This document shows positions 43,584 to 54,695 of a stretch of DNA of 64,000 bases, one piece after another. Positions within the stretch are counted from its first letter, which is position 1. Every line of letters begins with the position of its first letter. Location: the NCBI GenBank assembly GCA_021397845.1, contig CM038052.1:140683854-140747853 (forward strand), in the 5' to 3' direction. The position numbers and the translations under genes were made by a program. Under the pieces are notes generated by a model, which searched no databases, was not told where the DNA came from, and saw only the letters and a program-made list of their open reading frames with translations. The stretch is from Areca catechu (taxonomy: Eukaryota; Streptophyta; Magnoliopsida; Arecales; Arecaceae).

Positions 43584-45018
43584 TGATGCGGGACTAAATA
43601 TGCATGCAAAGTATTTTTGTATTTTTATATGTTGAGTTAGGTATCTAAATCCCAAAAATAAAACCATGATCTAAAGTAGAGAGTTCTACAAAAATTTTAG
43701 AAGCAGTTGCATGCAAAATAGACCCTAGAATGATAGATAAGAGAACCGTCGAGGCTGAGAAGCCCCGGTTGGGCTAGTTCTCCTTCAATATGGCTACTGG
43801 CAAGTCTAGGTGGTGTACTTGATAGAGATTTGCTAAAGAATCCTTGAAGAGTTCTCTCAATACACCCGGGTGCAGCCTGAAAGATTAAGCCAAAGACCCC
43901 ACAGATTTGCGGCTTTCAACCCGGTAATCCGAAAGCTGCCCAGCATTTGTCTATGGATTTGTAGACTTCGAGGGACCTACAAATTGCTTATCAAGGGTTA
44001 GAAAATGATGTAAGGATAAAGACAAAAATTAGAAAATAGCAAAGAAAGAAGAGGTTTTGTGTTGCGTAGCCAAGACAGGAGAAGGTTGCTTCTAAGGTTT
44101 TGATGGTGGCTGGAGGCACGGCGCAGGAGACTAAAAAGAAGAAAGGGATTCACACAGATTCCCCTTAGCACACAGCAAGCACATTGCAATGGAGTAAGAC
44201 TCGATATATTTCATGAATAATTATCAAATTTTCATAAAAGGGGTCCCTTATATAGAGACATGAGACTTAGGGCCCAAGCAAAAGAAAACAAGGAAAATAA
44301 AAGGTGCCCACTTTTTTTCTAAAGTGTGGGGCTGAATACATGGAAGAAAACACTCTCATGCCATACAAAATCCTTTCAAACAAGGTAGGTAGTGGGCAGC
44401 CAAAGGGGGGAGACCAAGGGGTGCCAACTTCTTACTTCTCTTGGCTTGGGGTGGACCACTTCTTTCCTAAGCAAGCTGGCATGAATCATGGGATTCATAT
44501 TTATCTATTTTGACTTTCTTTCTTGTCATGCTGGCATGTGGAGTTGGTGTGCTTGGGGTGTGGAAGGGGTGTGCTGGCATGTGGTCATCAGCTCCTCATG
44601 CATGGGCCGACGTCATGATCATCCAAGTAATCCTAGGTGGCGAAATCCAGGCTGTGACTAGGACTCCATGTGGCTACTGAGGTGGCATGCTGGGTGGTGT
44701 CCTTCATATGCTCGAGTCTTCTTTAACTGGGCTTGACTCAATACAGGCTCAATACAACTGGATATGGTTACAAGACTCATAATATAATTAGCTCAACATG
44801 AGCTGACTTGACCGACTGATCCAAAACCCTATTGGTATGGATCAAATGGTACATACAGGACTCAGTTATGAAAAAAACATGACTCAGGGGCCAAAGTGGG
44901 GACTCAAATAGGCTAAGCCCTTAATACAATCTAGACATAAATATATTAACACTAATAGGAAACCCACAAAGGGTTGAAAAGTCTCCATCTTATTCTAGTG
45001 CCTAAGGTGTCCCCACCA
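43584..45018 (-). mobile_element. Solo LTR I1 in the first F internal region, TSD TATGT
   Basis: On the minus strand it starts TGGTGGGGACACC and ends CCCGCATCA. It is flanked by TATGT (43579-43583 and 45019-45023). A minus-strand TATATAAG (44254-44247) marks the core promoter. Short open frames inside (43998-44189, 44304-44513) are LTR sequence. An almost identical solo LTR occupies the same codon in the second internal region (49833-51266). Confidence 0.9.
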
Positions 45019-45402
45019 TATGTGCTTGAGCTACCCCTGGATTATGGCATTAGCTCGACTTTCACTATCTCAGACTTAGTTGAGTATAGGGAACCGGCAA
45101 TAATACCAAGCAAGCCATTTGGACCTGACCTATCAATTAAGAGTGAACCCGACCCTAAGTGTCCACCTCTAATTTTACTTGAGAGAGGAGAATGGATCGA
45201 GCATGTCCTTGATGATCAAGCACACAACCCAGGGCAAATGCTATCAGCGTTACTTGGTCCATTGGCAAGGCTAACCGGAGTCTGATGATTCGTGGATTAC
45301 CCATGAGGACATGCAATGCCTCGACCCCAACCTTCTTGAGAAATACCAAAGCCAAATCAACCATTACTCGACAGGGTCAAGTTCCTCCCACCCCTAGAGA
45401 AT
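45019..45402 (+). pseudogene. Chromodomain end of F, first copy
   Basis: The reading frame resumes after the solo LTR as LELPLDYGISSTFTISDLVE, YREPAIIPS, then a degraded chromodomain with HVLDDQ and, in another frame, GYQRYLVHWQG- and DSWITHED-like blocks. A frameshift separates the two parts. AGAGAAT precedes the next LTR. Confidence 0.75.
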
Positions 45403-46930
45403 AGGTGCAGGGAACAGGACTAGATAGAGGCTCCTCAACCCTTTGTGGATCTATGATTAGGGTTTTTAACTATTTGAGTCCAATAATAAGGATTAAAGCC
45501 TAAGTAATTTGCTTTCGAGTCTTGTACTTAGTATCTAGTTGGTTTCAATTTTTTGCTTTAGTCTTGCAATTTGGCCAATTTGGTCAAGTTAGGGTCAATT
45601 GGTCCTGTAATTAGCCGAATTGGTTCAAGCTCAAGTCAATTTGAATGTGGGCTAAAGCTAGTTTGAAGATGGGTCCACAAGTGGCATTCAAGTCAAGCCC
45701 AATTGAAGATGAGTCAAGCCACCTCTCCTTCATGCCAAGTAGGAGTGCCAACTCATGGAGTGCCATGTCATCAATGCCACATAGCATAGGAGGTGCCACA
45801 TCAACTCATGGAGTGCCACATCATCAGTGCCACATGGCATGGGGAGGTGCCACTTCACCAGCTCCATTGGGCGGCCAAGTCAAGCTGAAATTTCAAATTC
45901 AAAATCCATGGTTGACTTCTGTTAAACCTCTGCTTTATCCCAGCCAACAACATCCCCACCTCACTCCACATATGAAGCCATATCACCAAGGATCAAGCCT
46001 AGCATTCATTGTTGGTCAAAGCTTCATGAAAAGATTCCAAAATTCAAAGTTATAAGCCAAGGTTTCTAGAAGAATAAAATTCAAATTTCAAATGGGTGCC
46101 CCTTGATTCATGAAGACAACCCACCTTTTTCTCCTCCCCAAATCAAGCTTTGTAACTCCCCTTTTCAAATTTTGAATGTAGACTTGGGTGCTTATAAAAA
46201 GACCCTAACCCTCTTGTAAGGATTTTTAATTTTGAATGAATGAAAAAAAGAGAATTTTTTCTTCTAATTGCCCTTGTCTTCTAGACTAGGAACTCTATAA
46301 GAGAGCGCCTTTGTCCTTCAGGACATCGAGGAGTGAGAGGCCTTGAGTTACCATCCTCCTTCGCAAGCCATCTAGTTATCTTCAAGCTTGGACGCCCCAT
46401 GGAAACTCCATCTGGATGCCTAGCAAAAAGAGCCTCCTCGACCACCATTCTCAACCCTTTCCCATCCCTTCTTACTTGCTTATATCTTCTTCTTGATGTT
46501 TCCTAATCCCTCACTTGGGTGCTCGTAGGTCCTCCAGGTGCCATGGACAATGAAGTTAGTCTTTCTTGCCTCCACGACCATCGAATGGAAAGCTGACGAC
46601 TCCATAGGTTTGAAGGCTTGATCCTCCAGGTTGATCCGTGAGAGTGAGTGAACTCGGCATCGGGCGCATCAAAGTTTTTCAAGGTTTGCAACCCTAATCT
46701 CTTAAATTGGTATTGATCTAGAGCTATGTTCTACGGGGTTTCTCAGTCCTGGGGTCCTCTCTTTATCTTTGTTTAGGGGCTATCTTGCATGCTAAAAAGT
46801 TCTTATCTTTATAGAATCTCTAGATCTGCACCTTGCTTGTCTTCAGGAATCATTAAATCCACCAAAACTTAAAAAAATTAACAAGAAATCATTTGCATAT
46901 CCATCTCATCATTAGTATAGTCTTGCATCA
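45403..46930 (+). repeat. LTR 2 of F (shared middle LTR)
   Basis: Starts (A)GGTGCAGGGAACAGG, where the first base is mutated from T, and ends CTTGCATCA. It has the TATA box near 46195 and the GGACATCGAGGAGTGAGAGGCC motif near 46320. It serves as the 3' LTR of the first internal region and the 5' LTR of the second. Confidence 0.82.
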
Positions 46931-48047
46931 TCCTAGGTCCCATATTATTTTCTGGTATCAGAGCATGGTTAGGGCTTAGTTTTCTTTTAGTATTTGGATT
47001 GGGTGCTTTGCCATGGCCGTCCGGTCATAGGGAAAAGTAGGGCTGCAAGACCCTCACATCCCATTCAAAGGGGATTTTCTATGGAATGTAGGGATGCCGA
47101 TGTGATTGTGACTTGAAAGGGAAAACAAGGAGATAGGTTTTAGACCTTAAAGAACTTTTTTTTTTTTGCATCATTATATTTCATCATCTTTAAATTTCTG
47201 CTTTCTATGCACCCAGTACATAGCCTGTTATTTTAGTTTTTTCTATCTGTAAAAACCTCAGAATCTACTAATTTTTATTTTTCTGAGTTCCACATAATTG
47301 AAGTTAATTTTTAAAATTTTTTCATATTTTAATTGAGTCTGTAGGTTTTCTACACACAGGTTTACTATCTGAGAACAAATCTGCTCTGAAATTCTAGCAA
47401 GTGCATTTTATCATACTTTCATTTCCATATAGTTTAATTATATACTTTAGGTTCATGTTTTTTATTTCCAGCAACATATACTTCTGCTAATCTACATCAA
47501 AACACAAAAAAAACAAAAAAAAAATAGATACATTTCATTAGGTTTCATGTGCATGCCATCATTTGCATAATTGACTTAAGGGCGTCAATATCACAAGATA
47601 AGGGAAGGAGGTCATTACCTTTCCTTAGCTCGAAAACCAACCCTCTTGCATGTCGAACCTACGCCTAATCTAAAATCAATTAGTAACCTAATTGCTTAGG
47701 GACATCAACGAGTCGGGTTCAACCATTTTGTGGAAGCTAGTACATGCAACCCTTCAATTAGTACCGGGAAGCTGGTGTCTAAGGCAAGAGGTTTAGCATC
47801 AAATGACCTAAGCAGTGTTATGGTTCTTTAATTGGATCCTTGCAAAAGCAAGGTGGGCCTCCCGCACTCCCACCTCTTACCTGGCCGGTGAAAGGGCAAG
47901 TTGTTGTGCTGTGTGTCTTCTACGTTAACCCATTATGATTGAACTCCTAGGTGTAGCAAAACCGTAGCACCGTTCTTTGTGTGTTGCATGTCTAGTTGAG
48001 ATTAGGAGTCCATTAGCCCATCAATCCTTATCCAACCCAGTGTAGTC
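46931..48047 (+). other. Primer site and 5' leader of F, second internal region
   Basis: The perfect Met-tRNA primer site TGGTATCAGAGC is at 46953-46964. About 1.08 kb of untranslated leader follows, closely matching 35477-36589. No protein is expected. Confidence 0.7.
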
Positions 48048-49500
48048 ATGGAGTCTAACCCTAGATGCCCATACTTATACTTGGTTGAATAAGAGGAAAG
48101 ACCCATTAGGAGTACCCAACCTTATGCACCAACTTTTGAAAGAAGAAAAGATATGTATATTGATTGGGAGGAAAGCATGGATCACTATTTTGAGTACACT
48201 AAGATGTCGGAGTTAGGAAAAGTTAGATTGGCCACATGTAGTTTTACCCGATATGCTAAGTGGCATTGGGAAGATATTGAGGACCAATGTTATTCAAGGG
48301 GAGAACGGATAAACAACTAGAAAGCCATGAGGAGTAAATTAAGAGAGAAGTACCGAGGTAAATTTTATCAATATAAACTTTTAAACCAATGGTTCCTGTT
48401 AAGGCAGAATAATAAAACTGTGTTTGAATATATTAAGGAATTTTATGGGTTTATTAGGAGATGTAGCAGAGTTAAGTCTGAGGCTATGATCATATCAAGG
48501 TCTCGAGCTAGCCTACGTAGGGACATCCAAGGGGAACTGCCTCATTGGAAAATTCAAAATCATGAGCAAGCCTATCACATAGCTAGGGAGTTTGACTCTT
48601 ATCAGAGGGAACTCATGACTAGTCAAACTTAGTCCAACATGGTTAGTACCTCTGAAACCAAGCCCAACCCTAACCCGAGTCGACGCACTCCTGCTACCCC
48701 ATGTGTTCACCAAGTTGACATTAAAGAGGAAGAATATATTGCAGACCTGGAATTGGTTGACCCAGAAAACATCCAAGCAGAAGCTATATTGGAAGGACCC
48801 TCAGAAGATCCTGAACCCACCAGTGTGCCTGAAGTAGAAGTTTATGAGGCTGACATGAGTTTTGTAGGCGAATATGAAGGAGAAGATTGTGAAGAGGACA
48901 ACTCTAGTACCTTACCTGAGGAAACCCTTGGAGAAGATAATATTGTAGATCAGAGTCCTAAAACATCAACATCAGAACAACAAGAAATTAGTGAGGACAT
49001 GGTTCTAATAAGTCAATGACCTTAGGAAAAAACCACTCCTTTTGCATCAACCCAAGACCTCATTTAGTTCTCTTATAAAGAGTTCATTCCTCTAACCCCA
49101 GCTGAAAACCTTTTTCTGGAATTGAGAAAGTCTTCCTTTCATGAAAAATTTGCACTTACAATGACCAAATTCTCCATCTATCAATTTGACCTTATGGCAC
49201 CCATAGATCAATATTAAAATCTTAAGGTCATCCTGAGTAACCAAGGTCTGTTTCATGCTTCCCATAAGTTATCCCAAGACTCCGATTCCTATTTCCTACC
49301 CTTCCCTAAGTCTTCTCATGTTTTTAAGGCCATTGGGTTACATTTTGTAGTGATTACCAGGTTGCATGAATCCTTAGAGCCCATCCCTTTTGTTACCTAC
49401 TTTTGGTATACCTTATGGCATTTGCTTGGGATCCATGATAATTTTTCATGTGCATACCAGACCAGGTCAAACCAAGAGAGTCAATAGTCTGTTAGCTTTA
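48048..49500 (+). pseudogene. gag and degenerate integrase of F, second copy (uninterrupted)
   Basis: This copy shows the continuous structure. Gag starts MESNPRCPYLYLVE and includes DWEESMDHYFEY. The 48327-48632 frame follows with LREKYRGKFYQYKLLNQW, EYIKEFYGFIRRCSRVKS and REFDSYQREL. 48639-49019 is an acidic linker (YEADMSFVGEYEGEDCEEDN, matching VYEAGMNLVDEYEGEEE of E). Then comes a decayed integrase-like block ending TYFWYTLWHLLGIHDNFSCA. Zinc knuckle, protease, RT and RNase H are absent in both copies. About six stops interrupt it. Confidence 0.75.
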
Positions 49501-49832
49501 AGCCCTAAGAGTCCAACAAAATCCCTCTCAATAGGAGTACATAGTTGAGTCTGCTTTTTGTCAAGTGTCAATATGAGTCTTAGAGTCCGTAGAATCTTTT
49601 GCACAGCATATTAGAAGCATGCATAAGAAGATTAGCCAAAAATCAACCTATATAATAATACATACAAGAAATTGGCTGATCCCCGAAAGCAAGCCAAAGA
49701 ATTTGACATAGGAGATTCAGTAATGATTAGGCTTAGGCCTGAACGGTTTCTACTAGGAACCGTTAAGAAACTTCATGCTCATGGAGCTGGCCCCTTTTAA
49801 GTGATAAGGAGTGTTGGCCCTAATGCATATGT
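49501..49832 (+). pseudogene. Integrase C-terminal region of F, second copy
   Basis: Twin of 43245-43583. It reads a helix region (AQHIRSMHKKISQK) and MIRLRPERF, then KKLHAHGAGPF. It is cut by the second solo LTR at 49832. Confidence 0.7.
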
Positions 49833-51266
49833 TGATGCGGGACTAAATATGCATGCAAAGTATTTTTGTATTTTTATATAATGAGTTAGGTATATAAATC
49901 CCAAAAATAAAGCCATGATCTAAAGTAGAGAGTTCTACAAAAATTTTAGAAGCAGTTGCATGCAAAATAGACCCTAAAATGATAGATAAGAGAACCGTCG
50001 AGGCTGAGAAGCCCCGGTTGGGCTAGTTCTCCTTCAATATGGCTACTGGCAAGTCAATGTGGTGTACTTAATAGAGATTTGCTAAAGAATCATTGAAGAG
50101 TTTTTTCAATACACCCGGATGCGGCCTGAAAGATTAAGCCAAAGACCCCACAGATTTGCGACTTTCAACTCGGTGATCCAAAAGCTGCCCGGCTAGAGTC
50201 TATGGATTTGTAGACTTCGAGGGACCTACAAATTGCTTATCAAGTGTTAGAAAATGATGTAAGGATAAATAAAAAAATTAGAAAATAGCAAAGAAAGAAG
50301 AGGTTTTGTGTTGGGCGGCCAAGGCAGGAGAAGGTTGCTTCTAAGATTTTGATGGTGGCTGGAGGCAGGGCGCAGGAGGCTAAAAAGAAGAAAGGGGTTC
50401 ACACAGATTCCCCTTAGCACACAGCAAGTACATTGCAATGGAGTAAGACTCAATATATTTCATGAATAATTACCAAATTTTCATAAAAGGGGTCCCTTAT
50501 ATAGAGACATGAGACTTAGGGCCCAAGCAAAAGAAAACAAGGAAATTAAAAGGTGCCCACTTTCTTCCGAAAGTGTGGGGCTGAATACATGGAAAAAAAT
50601 ACTCTCATGCCATACAAAATCTCTCCAAACAAGTTAGGTAGTGGGCAGCCAAAGGGGGGGACCAAGGGGCGCCTACTTCATACTTCTCTTGGCTTGGGGT
50701 GGACCACTTCCTTCCTAAGCAAGCTGGCATTAATCATGGGATTTATGTTTATCTATTTTGACTTTTCTTCTTATCATGTTGGCATGTGGAGTTGGTGTGC
50801 TTGGGGTGTGGAAGGGGTGTGCTAGTGTGTGGTCATCAACTCCTCATGCATGGGCCAACTTCATGATCCTTCAAGTAATCCTAGGTGGCAAAATCCAGGC
50901 TATGACTGGGACTCCATCCGGCTACTGTGGTGGCATGCTAGGTGGTGTCCTTCACATGCTTGAGTCTTCTTTAACTGGGCTAGACTCAATACAGACTCAA
51001 TACAACTGGACATGATTACAAGGCTCATAATATGATTTGCTCAACATGAGCTGACTTGATCGACTGATCCAAAACCCTAATGGAATGGATCAAATGCTAC
51101 ATACAGGACTCAATTATGAAAAAAACATGACTCAAGGGCCATAGTGGGGACACAAATACGCTATGTCCTTAATACAAAATGGACTTAAATATATTAACAC
51201 TATGGGGAAACCCACAGAGGGTTGAAAAGCCTCCGTCTTATTATGGTTCCTCTAGTGTCCCCACCA
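49833..51266 (-). mobile_element. Solo LTR I2 in the second F internal region
   Basis: It matches 43584-45018 in sequence, orientation and insertion codon. It is flanked by TATGT (49828-49832) and TATAT (51267-51271, one mismatch). Its presence at the same site in both internal regions shows it was there before that region was doubled. Confidence 0.9.
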
Positions 51267-51650
51267 TATATGCTTGAGCTATCCCTGGATTATGGCATTA
51301 GCTCGACTTTCAATATCTCAGACTTAGTTGAGTAGAGGGAACCAGCAATAATACCTAGTGAGCCATTTGGGCCTGACCTATCCATTAAGAGTGAACCTAA
51401 TCCTGAGTGTCCACCTCTAATTTTACTTGAGAGAGGAGAACGGATCGAGCATGTCCTGGATGATCAAGCTCACAACCCGAGACAAAGGCTATCAACGTTA
51501 CTTGATCCATTGGCAAGGACGACCGAGGTCCGATGATTCATGGATTACTCGTGAGGACTTGCAATGCCTCGACACCGACCTTCTTGAGAAATACCAAAGC
51601 CAAATCAATGCTTACTTGATAGGGTCGAGTTCTTCCCAACCCTAGAGAAT
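51267..51650 (+). pseudogene. Chromodomain end of F, second copy
   Basis: LELSLDYGISSTFNISDLVE continues the frame. The open stretch 51427-51645 gives a recognisable chromodomain tail: RDKGYQRYLIHWQGRPRSDD, then SWITREDLQCL and LLEKYQSQINAY. The preceding half is one frame off. AGAGAAT then LTR 3. Confidence 0.8.
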
Positions 51651-52997
51651 TGGTGTAGGCAACAGGTTTAGACAGAGGCTCCACAACCCTTTGTGGATCT
51701 TTGATTAGAGTTTTTAATCTTTTGAGTCTTGTAATAAGGCTTAAAGCTTAAGTAATTTGCTTTTGAGTCTTGTAGTTAGTACTAGTTGGTTTCAATTTTC
51801 TACTTTAGTCTTATAATTTGGCCAATTTGGTCAAGTTATGGTCAATTGGTCCTGTTATTTGCTGAATTAGTTTAAGCTCAAGCCAATTTGAAGGTGGGCT
51901 CAAGCTAGTTTGAAGTTGGGTCCATAAGTGGGCATTCAAGTCAAGCCCAATTGAAGATGAGTCAAGCCACCTCTCCTCCATACCAAGTAAGAGTGCCAAC
52001 TCATGGAGTGCCATGTCATCAATGCCACATGGCATAGGAGGTACCACATCAGCTCATGGAGTGCCACATCATCTGTGCCACATGGCAAGGGGAGTTGCCA
52101 CTTCACCAAGCTCCATTAGGCGGCCAAGTCAAGCTAAAATTTCAAATTCAAATTCCATGGTTGACTCCCATTGAAGCTCTCCTTGATTGAAGCCAACAAC
52201 GTCTCCACCTCACTCCACATATCAAGCCATATCACCAAGGATCAAGCCTTGCATTCAAGGTTGGTCAAAGCTTCGTGAAAAGATTCCAAAATTCAAAAGT
52301 TATAAGCCAATGTTTCATGAAGAAAAAATTCCAAATTTCAAATGGGTGCCCCTTGATTCATGAAGACAACCCACCTTTTTCTCCTCCCCAAATCAAACTT
52401 TATAACTCCCCTTTTCAAATTTTGAATGTAGACTTGGGTGCTTATAAAAGGACCCTAACCCTCTTGGGAGGATTTTTAATTTTGAATGAATGAAAAAAAA
52501 AGAGAATTTTTTCTTCAAATTACCCTTGTCTTCTAGACTAGGAACTTTGTGAGAGAGCACCTTTTGTCCATCGGGACATAGAGGGGTAAGAGGCCCTGAG
52601 TTACCATCCTCTTTCGGAAGCCATCCAATCATCTTCAAGCTTGGATGCCCCTTGTAAACTCCATCTGGATGCCAAGCAAGAAGAGCCTCCTCGACCACCA
52701 TTCTCAACCCTTTCCCATCCCTTCTTACTTGCTTGTATCTTCTTCTTAATTTTTTTTTAATCCTTCACTTGGGTGCTCGTAGGTCCTCTAGGTGCAATGG
52801 ACAATGGAGTCGGTCTTCTTTTCCTTCATGACCATCATACGGAAAGCCAGTGACTCCATAGAGTTGAAGGCTTGGTCCTCCAGGCCACATCCACGAGAGT
52901 GAGTGAACTCGGCATCGAGCGCATCAAAGTTTTTCAAGGTTTACAACCCTAAACTTTTAAGTAGGTATTGATCTAGAGCTAAGTCCTACGGGATTTC
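51651..52997 (+). repeat. LTR 3 of F, cut by the copia element
   Basis: Starts TGGTGTAGGCAACAGG and has the TATA box near 52444 and the CATCGGGACATAGAGG motif near 52567. It stops at 52997, where the copia LTR begins; the sister LTRs continue for about 200 bases more. The rest presumably lies right of the window. Confidence 0.82.
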
Positions 52998-54638
52998 TGT
53001 TAACCCCATAAGTGATTTTGATGATAACCAAATATTTGTACATGCATTTGTTTTACTAACAACTCTTCAAGTGGTTTACAAGTTTTTATGGGATGAATTC
53101 TTTGTTCAAACTTCAACTCCTATATTTCTATTTCTTGTTTTGAGTTGTGTTGTAATTAAAATTTGTAAAGAAAAATCCAAAAGAAAAATTAAGAAAGATC
53201 ATAAAATTGGGTTACTTCTAAATATGCTTCAAGCTTTGTGTCTTTTGAAACCTGTTGGAATTAAATACTTAGTGAAGCTTGAAGACTTGCCAGATGAAAT
53301 CTGGAGAAAGACTGAAAAAATCATTGAAACTTTCATCCGAGCCGACTCGAGGAGAAGAGAGCCGACTCTGGCACATGGTAGTAGATATTCATGCCGACTT
53401 TAAGGGACCCGAGTTGACTCGTCCAGAGTGCTATTTCTTGAATTAGATAAGTGAGCCGACCCGAAGGAACTTCGAGCCAACTCTCTCAAATCGAGCCGAC
53501 TCCTCTAGAGTCCAGAAATTGGTTTCTAAGAAGAACAGCCATTTGAGTTGACAAGTATGCTAGCATGCCGACTCGACCAAACTAATATTTTGAAGACCTA
53601 AGGATCCGAGTCAACTGGAATCAAGGCGAGCTGACTCTTACAGAGTGAAGAATCAAGACACTGTGCAAGTGAGTCGATTGGATTGAAGAGAGTCCACTCA
53701 ACCAGAACTCCTCTATGGATCCGAGCTGACTCGAGTGATCTGAGTCGACTCGAAGGTCGATTTCAGACATGCAACAGCTAGTTCGAGAACTTAGAATTTG
53801 AATCCAAAAAGTGCTCCAACAATCAAATGTCACATCCCAGTGGTCTATAATAACTTAAAGTGCCTTAGAATGATGAAAGGCCTTATATTTAAGGGATTTG
53901 AACTTCTTTACAAGAGAGTTTTCAAAAGAAAGAGATGCTTTATTGAATATCCAACCAACCAACAAGGAAGAGATGCTTTATTGAATATCCAACTAACCAA
54001 CAAGGAAGAGAGTACTAAGAGCATTCAAGATAGCCTTCAAGTCTTTACCAACTCACATCTAAAGCATGAAGCACTTTGTAAAGAAGCAAACGAAGCCATT
54101 AAAGTGCATTGAAGAGTATTCAAGTGGGCTTCTTTCGAGCTACATCAGCAACCACTCGACAAAATTTAGTTTGTCACTTTGTTGCATTTATTTTCAATTC
54201 ATTCTTGAATTGTTGGATTATTGGTGAGCCCGGTTGAGAAACCAAATAGGTTCTTTGCAAGCCTTTGTTAAAAACCAAGTGTTGGGTTCTTGGTGATCCT
54301 GCTAAAACCAAGTTGGGTTTCTTCGGTGATCCCAGTAAAACCAAAGTGTAGAGATTTGGATTATTAGCCTATTAAAACAATCTGACTGTATTCCAGTGAG
54401 CAATATAGTGGAAATCTCAAGTGGTAATCATGGGTAGTGGATGTAGGAGCTGGGTTACTCCGAACCACTATAACTTATGTATGTTTGTGTTATGCTTCTC
54501 TAATCTTATTTAGCTTCTACAGTTAATTACTTTGTCACAGTGCCTAACACTTTAAAAGGAAATTTTAAGAGCACATTATCTGCTTAAATTTTTTAAATTC
54601 TCAATTCACCCCCTCTTGGAAAAGTCACCTGGGTAACA
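52998..54638 (+). repeat. 5' LTR of copia element M
   Basis: Begins TGTTAACCCCATAAG and ends CCTGGGTAACA. It is about 85 bases longer than the 3' LTR, mainly from extra sequence around 53440-53530. Region 53330-53770 is full of GAGYCGACTC-type motifs. TATATTTAAGGG near 53884 may be the TATA box. Frames at 53071-53403 and 53798-54112 recur in the 3' LTR but match no protein family. Confidence 0.92.
53330..53770. repeat. Cluster of GAGTCGACTC-like motifs in the copia LTR
   Basis: Variants of GAG(C/T)CGACTCG occur more than ten times in about 440 bases, both upstream of the TATA-like site here and in the 3' LTR (about 62790-63125). Looser copies occur after pol (59795-60030). The core AGTCGACT is palindromic. 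It is a candidate U3 enhancer or protein-binding array. Confidence 0.65.
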
Positions 54639-54640
54639 AC

Positions 54641-54652
54641 TGGTATCAGAAT
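54641..54652 (+). promoter_or_regulatory. Primer binding site of copia element M
   Basis: TGGTATCAGAAT starts two bases after the 5' LTR and matches the first ten bases of the Met-tRNA primer consensus. Confidence 0.85.
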
Positions 54653-54695
54653 AGTGTCTCTGATTACATTAGAGTAAAGATTGGTGGCTTATCCC

